From Zygnema cylindricum (taxonomy: Eukaryota; Streptophyta; Zygnematophyceae; Zygnematales; Zygnemataceae), in NCBI GenBank assembly GCA_037447655.1, contig JBBHKE010002180.1, positions 21,795 through 85,794 on the forward strand: a stretch of 64,000 bases of DNA, given 5' to 3'. How positions within the stretch are numbered: the stretch's first letter is position 1; each line of letters begins with the position of its first letter. Of this stretch, positions 55,265 through 64,000 are shown one piece after another. Under the pieces are notes generated by a model. The model worked only from the letters and a program-made list of their open reading frames with translations, did not search any database and was not told the DNA's origin. The translations under genes were made by a program, and so were the position numbers.

Positions 55265-57350
55265 GTCATGTACGGTCCACTAGAAATGTTACTTTGAGGT
55301 TACATTCCTGCATAACGACGACTCACATAGAAAGGTGATACGTGGCGTCTCGTAATCGTTTTCTCCAACGCGAGGATTTAGGGCCCGAAAGACAGAATGA
55401 CTGCCTCGTGGCTTTCTCTTGTCGATTTTGATAACAACGCCAAACTGTTGGGCTGTGAACCACGGAACTTTATGCTTTTAGCCGCAATTTTTGAACCAGT
55501 TCCATTGGCAGTTTAGCACCTCAAAATAAATCACTGCCACGTGGCAAACGACGATTTTTTGTGACATCCGTCAATGACGCTCAATTTCAGATCCGACGGT
55601 TGAAAAGCAGCGTCAGTGGACGGTCAATGCGCGTATTTGCTACATAGGGCACGCTCTGAATATTGAGCAATATTTGTGTATTGCTGAATCGCACACGAAA
55701 TATACGAACGCCAGAAAACTGCCACGTAGCAGCAAGTGCGTATTCGGCGGCTTTCGGTTAACAGTCTGCGATGAAACAAACGAGACTGCCAAAAGCGACA
55801 CGGAAAGCAAGGCACGTGTTGAACTTCAAGGAACCGACCATATCTCTATATCTACCATCTTGATCTTCCTGTGAAATAATGTTGAAGAGGAGCACATGTC
55901 ATTTGTTTTGTAGGCACGCTTACCCTGCCAACCCCAGATGTGGTTAACTTTCCTTGAATTTGTTAAAACGGTCTGGGAAAACCTTATAATGAAATTTTAT
56001 TAGACATTTAACCAACATTGCATGAACTTTTTAAATCAAATTGCATCTTCATTGATGCGAAGGCAATGTTGCAACAGGTGATAGGACTTGACTAATTTAT
56101 AGATTTTTCTATGATCTCTCTTTAAAGGCTAGTATAATACTGTCGAAGTTGCCAATTAGTTTTAAAATCCCCTTGCATGAGCCATCATCGTTAAACCCTC
56201 TTGTATGATACTAGCAGGTTAAGGAGACCCAATAATATTTTTTGCTTAGCTAATGTACAAATATTGGATAACAGTCTCGCGTTTTACCCTTAGGGAACCA
56301 AAAAATCGACATAGGACAATCGACCAGAAAAATATTTCAAAAGTCTTGCGTTTAAATGACCAATCGTACATGCTGCTATAACTTACCCACAATTAGGCTC
56401 GACTTGATAAATTTAGATTGATGGTATTGTGTATGAATTGGTGACATAAAGCCGCTACTATCGAGCTGGATTTATTTACAAAATAAATTGCCTTTACGCA
56501 TCAACAGTATAATGGATTGCTTATGCATCGATGGTAAATCTCTCGAGCTCATTTGAAAAACGTAACTCCACAATAAGCAAAGAATCATTTCAAAAACAGT
56601 TATTATACTAATACCAACTGTGAGGTTTTAATAGAGCCTCGCCCCCCGGGACAAGTTGATGGTGGCTGGGTTCATTGAAACATATCAAATGGACATGATT
56701 GGCAATGCATAAGCACAAACACTCACAAATTCCAACATTTAGAAACATGATCATACATAAAAACATGCACATTACATGCATATGAACACAATCACAAAGT
56801 TGTTGATTCAAATCTAAATCACGCAAACCGCATCTCAGTATCGAACCTTAAAAGTTAAAACACAAGTACAGTAAAAATTGTGCAGTAAAAATGCAGCATG
56901 TCAAAATCCACTTAAAAGGATCCAGAAGATAATCAACGGCACATATGCTTCAATAATAAATTTATCACTTCCTCTCGTCGTTATCAATAAATCGGAAATA
57001 ATGAAGAACGGTATCTACAATCCTTTATCATGATCTTTGAGAAGCTCCCATTCAGAGGTAGAACTTTCCTAACATTTAAATAGTTTCCCGAATCATCTGC
57101 TGATACTTCTTCACTCCTTGAAGATAGGGCACCCCTTAACTATGCCATTCTTTCTGTTACAATATTATTATCCAATGACATTATTGTTGAAGGAAGACTC
57201 CGAAAGTGCTCCAATCTGCCTATACAAAAATACATATGTTCCAAATACATATGATACTGCAAGTTATTCTGACCCATTGCGATGCATTGCGAGCATTTAC
57301 TGTGTGATCGTGCCTACAATCATGTAATGCCAAGTATTTTTGCTTATAAA
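55265..57350. other. No gene recognised; 3' flank of the CCCH gene at the right
   Basis: No domain or repeat ends were seen in 55265-57000. Bases about 57000-57350 would be the 3' UTR of the minus-strand zinc-finger gene. Confidence 0.4.
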
Positions 57351-59875
57351 TTAGCGCAAAGAAAGGCGACTGATGGAATACATATTCAGAGCCATAGCTG
57401 CGGCTGCTTCTGGGGGTGGGTGGTCAAAACGACATTCGGCTCCATAGCCACAAAACCCCGTCTACAGCACCCAAACCCCACAAGGGCCATAGTACAGACA
57501 AATGAATCAGGAACCTAAACTGTCATCAAACAGATTCTTGAACTTGGATAGAAGCACGAGTGCTGGAAGAACTAACACGTAGGAAAAGTATACAAAAACA
57601 ATGCATCCAAACTGACAAACAAAGTCGCTCAACTAGAGAGAACCAGAATGGTGTTACCAACGTACATACCTTCATATAAAAACGACAAACCATCTCCCCC
57701 TGAAACGTTACCACCAGCGTCCAACACCCAGATATCCAACACCCAAAGATTCAGATAAAGTTTTCTCGCATCAAACACATCAGAATCCAGAATGTACAAC
57801 TCTAGCTGCCTAACAAACACATGCACTTTTCAGCCAAAAGAGCAGTGAAAACGGATGCAAAATAAAGCGCGCAGGAACTTTACTAAATTCTCTTTATGGC
57901 AATGAAATTTTCTTGCTTCAATGAACAGCTAGAAAGCTAAGTTCAGACCTTAACCATTACCTCTCTGCGTGGATATCCAGCCTGGGTGAGAAATACATGA
58001 GGAGTCATTGGATGACTCTCTCGCATACGAGGGGGCTGATGACTGACTCCTTTCGTAGGCCGGAGGGCCTGTTTTGAACAGAAAAAAAGAAAAACAACAA
58101 AAGCATGAAATCAACGTGTATTTCCGGAAGATCAACTAAACCAAACATTTTTATGCATTCGTGCAGACCCTTTTGATGATGTACATATCTACAACGACTT
58201 GCAACACATAATGATCTTAGAAAGAAGGTAGCTTTAAGTCAAACCCTGGTCTGCTTTAGACTTGACCAAAAATGAAAAAAACATCCAAAGGTAATCTGGA
58301 AATTTCTAATTTTTTATACCAGGCAATGTGGACCCCTGTTAAACATAGGAAATCATCAGAGTAGTCAACACGTTTAAACAATATGAAATGGTAAAAAGTG
58401 AGACCTCAAATATAAATCTCAAAACTTAGTGAGGAATAGAGCCCAACTTACACGAGGAGTAAGCGGGGGCTGTAGAAGGCTAAGCCCGCCTGAACATGAC
58501 CACCGAACAACAACAATTAGAGGCAAATGTGACAGAAATCTCCAAAAGAGGTAACAACATGAAAGGAGAATTACAGTTACATCATGCAAAAAATTGAGAT
58601 ATAAAGCTAAACTTCTGATTTCTGATGGAAAGTATACCTTGCAGTCCTTGCTGCGATGTCTCAGGGTGGTTAAATTTGCAAGATGCTCCATAATCACAGC
58701 TGTACATCAGAAAAATCATTTACAATTTGCAACCAAATACACCAGCTGTACACCGTTAGACCAATATCACCATCAAGGCCCTGTAGGTTTTGCAAGCAGT
58801 TTGCTTTCTTGTTGGATAACAAAAGGACACCGTGAGATTACAGTTGTCGTTATCTTAGTTTTTGTTATCCTATTCTCAGCTTAAAAGTATCTCCTCCAAG
58901 TGTCATACAAACCAGCAATATACAGACTACTCACGATAGGCATCATGACTTTTAGTGGATGCCATCAAAATGCTGATTTTTACGGTATGTATGTTTAGAA
59001 AAACAAGAAATTTCTTGCAAAAATCATAAAAGCGCCAGCTGTCAAAGTAAGCAGTATCAGCCACCATACTGAATGTTTCAAGCTTACAGTGTATACCTAC
59101 CGCATAGCCAACTAGTTTATTTTTTTAGTTTTCAATTCGAGAGTTTTATCGAGAGGATGATGGCGCTATGTTCATTCAAACATGTTTCCAGTACTATGTT
59201 TGCGCCAACCTGCAAACTTTCAATGGAAACTCTTTAAGCTATTAAAGAGTTTTGAATTTAGTAGATACCAGTTGTCACGCAAGTTCTTACCATCCAGTTC
59301 TCATGTAATACTTGCAATCAGCTTCATCCTGCACAAAAAAATAGCATGCGTGTATTTATTAGCTGTAAAACTAATATTTGCAATCAACTACGCCTGAAAA
59401 GCGTGTCAGAAAGTAAAAAATATGAGCTTCTCATTTTTGAGCAGCTTTCGACTTTGAAGTTCACATCCTTTGAGAACAGCAGAATGCTTTTATTCACTTT
59501 TTTATGTATTTCGATGTACGCAACTCTTCCGCCAAGCAGTTATGAGCTTACCAGACGAATAGGTAAGCCTCGAGAATTGAATGCAATTGGACTCTTTTCA
59601 CCACCTGGTAAAGACAATGGAGAAAGAAGGCTCCTCTCGTATTCATCAAACAATACAAGATTAGCAACTGACATAGCAACATCTTGAGCACCTCTCAGAC
59701 TTGCAAGAGGCTCTTGAATCTCCTTCTCATGGTAAGGCCACAATAGTAGGAGCTCCTGAATAGCTTCTGCCTGCCTGCTACTGCTTCGGCTATGGCTGCT
59801 GATGCTACTATTGCTGTTGCTCTGACTTAAACTATGGCCGAAATTTAGAGCGGTCAGCTCCCTAAGAGAGGCCAT
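57351..59875 (-). CDS. CCCH-type zinc-finger protein, multi-exon (HUA1/ZFN-like)
   Basis: Exons read on minus: 59875-59552 (starts MASLRELTAL, Ser-rich, ends FNSRGLPIRL), 59328-59291, 58699-58638, 58068-57961, 57699-57670 and 57461-57351 (TAA). Finger 1 spans two exons: DEADCKYYMRTGC then CDYGASCKFNHPE. Finger 2 also spans two: GEMVCRFYMK then TGFCGYGAECRFDHPPP. Both fit C-x8-C-x5-C-x3-H exactly. The first four exons join in phase (0, 2, 1). The join 57961 to 57699 needs one more exon of length 3n+2 in 57700-57960, which I could not fix. Plant proteins of this type bind RNA or DNA and regulate mRNA processing; GLPxR before a finger is typical of HUA1-like proteins. The tail after finger 2 is short. 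Confidence 0.75.
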
Positions 59876-61100
59876 GAGGGGCTGGCAGAGCCAGTGCCTT
59901 TTTTTAACAGCTTTCAAAACTTGTAAAACTTCAGCAGCTGGCTTTCATGCAGCTGCGGCGCGCATCAATACATGCACGTTACAAAGTTAAGTCAAGTGTT
60001 ACGAGCTTTTTCTAAGCTTATTTGAACACGCAAATAATAGCACAACTATTTTTTAGGGTAACAGAACAGCTGGTTTTCTACATATGTGAACAGGTCCTCC
60101 ACGGCAAATCTCCCATCTTTGGGGAAGGAGCGAAGTATATCAGCTAGGTACGAATGGTTTATTGACCTGTTTTTGTGAGTGTGAACAGAATTTAAGCGTA
60201 CTTTTCTGGATGAGAGTCTAGTTGTCTGTGTGAACGGAGATAATTTGATAGTACTTTGACAAGACAGGGCTCCGCAAAATTCGGAGCCAGCGGCAAACCA
60301 ATGGGAAGCGGCAAAAGAGGAAGTAGTGTACGGAAAGTAGGAAACGTGACGGGAATAATGGTACCAAGGGGGTTAGTCAAAATAAGGATGATCTACTGTA
60401 GTGTCGAAGCTTTGAGCAAACAAAAGTGGAGTTGGTGTGGACAAAAAGTGAATATTTGAGAATATTGAGATCGTCGAACGCCCAAAGGCGGCTGTTCGGC
60501 AAAGTGCGTCTCGTTAGGAAAAGTCATGTGCGTAAAGATTCGTGGACCTCTCCCCCGAAACGGGATCAAATAAAAGCATTCCACGTTGATAATTTGCCGC
60601 GTCGAACTGGCTTCTTTGTTCATTTCTGTTTGGCTTTATTGAATGTCAGAATTTAGGTAGACTACCTTCTGTTTGTCGTTACAGAACAAAACACACTGAC
60701 CGCCGTCACTGAGGTAGTCCTGATTCAGTTTTAGCATTGACATAAAACTGTAATTCTGCAAAGCCCCTGTATATGACTTGAAAAATCATGTTATTCATTG
60801 TCGCAGTCATTTCAGCTTACGTGTCTATATTATATCCACTTATTTTGACCTCAAATTGACGATAAACTGAGTGCAAGATTTCCAAAACCACAAATTTAAG
60901 AGCATCATCATCTCTATTTATTGTCACCATATCGTGACAAGATCTACTCATAGTTTACAGAAATTAAATCGTCTTCTGTCGTGACCGTTCGCTTCAAGCC
61001 GATACAGGTTAGCTCCTTATCTTCGATTAATATCAGCCGTCAATTTAAAAAGATCTTTCATCATTTACCTAAGTTTGGCGTTTCCTCCTTTTTCTATCTA
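59876..61100. other. Upstream region of the CCCH gene; no other gene recognised
   Basis: Open frames on both strands near 60192-60656 overlap each other and show no domain. Promoter elements could not be identified with confidence. Confidence 0.35.
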
Positions 61101-62100
61101 GGGAAGGCGTACTCAGTGGTACGGAATGTCTGATCCTGGACATTGTTGACGTCTACGAAAATTGATGACGCGCGTGGGCAACAATAATTGTTATTGAAAC
61201 ATCTGGCGAACAGAGATTTTAGCTCGAGACCGCATTAGCCGGAGACAATCGGCGCCGTCCAATCCGCTTAATGTTAACTCTTTGTGGAACCGTGTACACC
61301 TATTTCCGACATTTGGCGGACACGTACGCCAAGCAATCGCTTCTGCCTGGAAAGTTCAATTTTAGCAATTTGTCCAGTTCGTGACTTCCTGTAGCTCTTG
61401 TCGGACAGCAATGGACGGCGATATCGAAGTAAACCACACTATCACCTGTGAATGGACCACTCAAACCGTCGGGAAATGTTAGTTCTACCATCAATAGTGG
61501 ATTCTAGTCTACAGTAATACATTTATGTCAACAAACTTAATCCATACTTTCACGACTACTTCCGATTTACACGTTCTAACTTACAAGTTCAATTCCAATT
61601 TGAAAAGCCCATCAAAGTTTCAATTTATATTGTTACCGTGCATAAGAAATAGGAACTCCTGTATGTAAGTTGCGTCATAAAAAATGTTAACCTGACTTCC
61701 TAAAGCTAAATGAAATTAAATGATATTTTGTGGAACATATAAAGTTAGCTTCCTGTTTGTGAATGTAAAAATACCAGGTGTAGCCATTACATGCAATTTC
61801 CACATAAAAGTATATTATATAGCACATAAACCATTCCCATAGCTCGATCGACGTTTTCTTCGTCCTACGAGTATGCGTATAGAAATAATTATATACACAA
61901 ATATTGCGATATGGCAAAAGTATCCTTAGAATCAAAATAATATGACAACTATGACGAAGCTTTGCCTGGATGTAAACGCAAAAACGACATTATGATAGTA
62001 TTTCTCATGTATACTTTTAAGACAACGTCCATTCACGACACACGGTAGTCGCTCGTTGGTTACTTATTTACGACGAGGCACTAACTCGCACCCTCCCCCA
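61101..62100. other. No gene recognised
   Basis: The minus frame 61300-61494 has ordinary composition but no recognisable motif. The rest is AT-rich. Confidence 0.35.
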
Positions 62101-62154
62101 TGCCTCCCACCCTTTGGTGACGGGAAGTGCAATATCCCCCAAAAAAACCATCTT

Positions 62155-62470
62155 GCCAGATTTCTCTCTCCCTCTCCTACCACTCCCCTTGTCTTCCTCT
62201 CTCTCTCCCTCTCTCACCTCGAAGTAAAGTAAAACCTTTCCTTAAAAAGAAAAACGTGCAACTATTACTGTCCAACCCCCTCTTCCTCCCTCAAGAAGAC
62301 CAACTTGCAAACATTATCCTCTCTTCCCCCCCCCCTTTATCTCTCACTCTCTCCCTCCCTCCATTTTAGCAACAGTCATCGCAACATTGCCTAACAAAAT
62401 TACATTTTCCTCTCCCCCTCTCGTCCTCCTCACCATCCCTTTATCTCGTCCCTTCCCCCTAGTGTTGGGT
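62155..62470 (+). repeat. Pyrimidine-rich (CTCTCC)n-type tracts
   Basis: Imperfect ctctccct tracts at 62160-62220 and 62275-62460. Each is followed by similar text (accattc/ccaacttgcaa), which suggests repeated copies of one element; a third copy is at 63281-63370. Confidence 0.6.
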
Positions 62471-63280
62471 TTAATTGGCTTTTTTAAATTTTGTATCATC
62501 TAAATGATCGTTCAAACGTTTAAACCCCATAGTTTAAGTGTTTGCACATTAATTAGCCTTCCAAAACTTCTCCACGACTCAAAGTAAATCGTGCCTAAAT
62601 GGCCGCCATTATAATATTACTTTTATCTTTTAAGTTACTAAAACTCACTGGACCTTTATAAGCCTTTGCAACTTTCATTCATTAAATTCAAACAATACTT
62701 TTCAACATAGCTGGATGTTTCTTTTGGATTCCATGGTTGACCTTGAGGTTTTGCTAAGCAACATCTTTTTAATTACGTTTTAATGATGTTTTCATGATGT
62801 TAAAATGGCATTTTAATGATATTTAAATAGTTTTAATGGTTATAATGATCTTAATTGTGATTTAGTGGTGTTTTTAGGATGTTATGATGGTGTTTTCAAT
62901 GGTTCATTGTTGTTCGATTTTCAACATTTCAACGGATGTTCAATTGTATATTTAAAATAAATATATTGATATAAAACACAATTATATTGTTCACTGTCTA
63001 TTTAAAATATCAATGTTGGTCAAACCAATCCAATGGAACTTTTAACATTCTTGTGATTTAAAGACCATTTAACAAAAAAATGAAAGTTCAATACCAAAAG
63101 TGGTGGACATTTGAACGAAACGAAAGGAAATGTAATTACATTTGTCACACAATCAAATTGGGTTTGGACCTCAATGTTATTAAGTTTATGTACCGGTCCT
63201 TTTGTACATACAAATCATTTAATTGCCCAAATACCAAAAATGTTTAAACAGGTTTGGACGTTTAATTGCTTTGACCGATC
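62471..63280. other. No gene recognised
   Basis: AT-rich, with a run of taatg(a/g)t and ttttaatgat words at 62770-62880. Confidence 0.4.
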
Positions 63281-63352
63281 TGCTCCCCTCTCCCTCCCTC
63301 TCTCCCTCCCTTTCTCCCCCCCTCTCTTCCTCCCTCTCTCCCTCCCTCCCTA
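63281..63352 (+). repeat. (CTCCCTCC)n microsatellite
   Basis: Dense ctccctcc repeats followed by aagaaaaccaggttgcaaatatt, like the copies at 62.2-62.3 kb. Confidence 0.85.
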
Positions 63353-63499
63353 AGAAAACCAGGTTGCAAATATTAAAAACATAGCCAAAATTATCACTGA
63401 ACCCCATCCCCTAAAATATATGTCAAAATTATTTTTCCCCTGAATTTTTGCATCACAAGGTTTCAAAATCGGCCAATAGAAATCATCTTCTCTCTGCAT

Positions 63500-64000
63500 T
63501 CACAAAAAAAAAATAAAAAATTAAATAAATAAATAAATGAAAAAGTTACAATCAGTAAGTCCACATCGTTATTAGATTCTCGCGATTTTTTTTTGTTGTT
63601 TTTCTTTAATTGCTTGTTTGTTTGTTTATTTATTTTTTGTTTCAATCTTATTTTTTTTGAGTGGGAAAAACCATGCTCGTCTAAAAACAAAAAAAATTAA
63701 GTAAACATTAAAAACACAGAGATATAAAATAGAATAAGATTAATATTAAATAGAATACAAAAAAACAAAAAAGAAAAGATAAAAATAAAAATAAAAATGA
63801 TTGTAATAAAAATAATAAATGAATAAAAAAGAAATCAGCACAAAAACAAATTTAGTGACTAGAAAGTTTTCTTAATGTGATTTTTGCCATTTTTTTCTTG
63901 TTTTTTTTACCTTCGCAACAGGTTGGAACCTTCCGAGAAATTGCCATCCATTTCGGTACACGTTAGGAGCCCATCTTTTCAAAAAAAAAAAAAAAAAAAA
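63500..64000. repeat. A/T homopolymer-rich region ending in poly(A)
   Basis: aataaataaat and aaaataaaaataaaa runs at 63515-63540 and 63775-63800; the window ends in an A-run from 63979. The final run may be a sequence or assembly edge. Confidence 0.6.

Noticed and set aside
57629-57826. 65-codon minus frame with LYLNLWVLDIW
   Set aside because: The finger 2 exon (57670-57699) lies in another frame; part of this stretch may still hold the missing linking exon, but I could not support one.
58419-58697. 92-codon minus frame starting MIMEHLANL
   Set aside because: It overlaps the true zinc-finger exon 58638-58699, which is read in a different frame (CDYGASCKFNH).
58929-58965. Possible small exon on minus (MASTKSHDAYR before gtgagt)
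   Set aside because: Its length would break the phase between the two halves of finger 1, which join correctly without it.

Overview
The window is nuclear DNA of a streptophyte (land plant or charophyte-type alga). It holds a plant-type YIF1 gene with long GT-AG introns, a plant-type CCCH zinc-finger gene, a LysM-domain gene, and large amounts of Ty1/copia, non-LTR and MITE-like DNA in an AT-rich background. The species cannot be fixed from the sequence. The repeat-rich, intron-rich style with a possible retroelement-borne or DNMT3-like methyltransferase suggests a charophyte alga, bryophyte or fern rather than a compact angiosperm genome; this is inference.

Region 1-8.6 kb: a cytosine-5 DNA methyltransferase fragment runs off the left edge on the minus strand. 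It is followed by a Harbinger-type repeat end, a tRNA-derived SINE-like piece, a ladder of decayed LysM-like exons, and a recognisable LysM gene (exons 3125-3319 and 4385-4694, with a one-base frame break). A large foldback with arms about 135-150 bp long lies at 5.72-6.44 kb.

Region 8.6-39 kb is a retrotransposon nest. Three copia elements have both LTRs and a matching or near-matching target duplication. E1 (13281-19629, minus, AATAA duplication) sits in the LTR of an older truncated element E4 (about 9.69-12.58 kb plus LTR). E2 (20218-33982, plus) is interrupted by E3 (22592-29026, minus, perfect TACTC duplication) and by a solo LTR (31698-32586, GTGGC duplication). Another solo LTR (11243-12239, CTTTG) sits in E4. 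All four elements carry a 15-nt primer-binding site matching the anticodon arm of initiator tRNA-Met (half-tRNA priming as in Drosophila copia), and the gag start codon lies inside it. Most of the LTRs also carry a tRNA-like box A/box B module on the antisense strand, closed by a T-run. A degenerate non-LTR element with a restriction-like endonuclease domain (35.5-37.4 kb) and two smaller relatives (8.6-9.7 kb, about 20 kb) complete the nest.

Region 39-64 kb is gene-bearing: YIF1 on plus (six exons, 40099-45132, 297 aa) and a CCCH zinc-finger gene on minus (57351-59875, mostly micro-exons). Between and around them are nested CACCG-ended MITE-like elements with TA duplications (46.9-50.2 kb), two PIF/Harbinger-like elements with TTA/TAA duplications (50.5-51.2 and 54.3-55.3 kb), tandem repeats, a long palindrome, and pyrimidine-rich microsatellites. 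YIF1 acts in ER-Golgi vesicle transport, the CCCH protein probably binds RNA, and the LysM protein would bind chitin- or peptidoglycan-like glycans. They are unrelated in function and share no operon-like arrangement.
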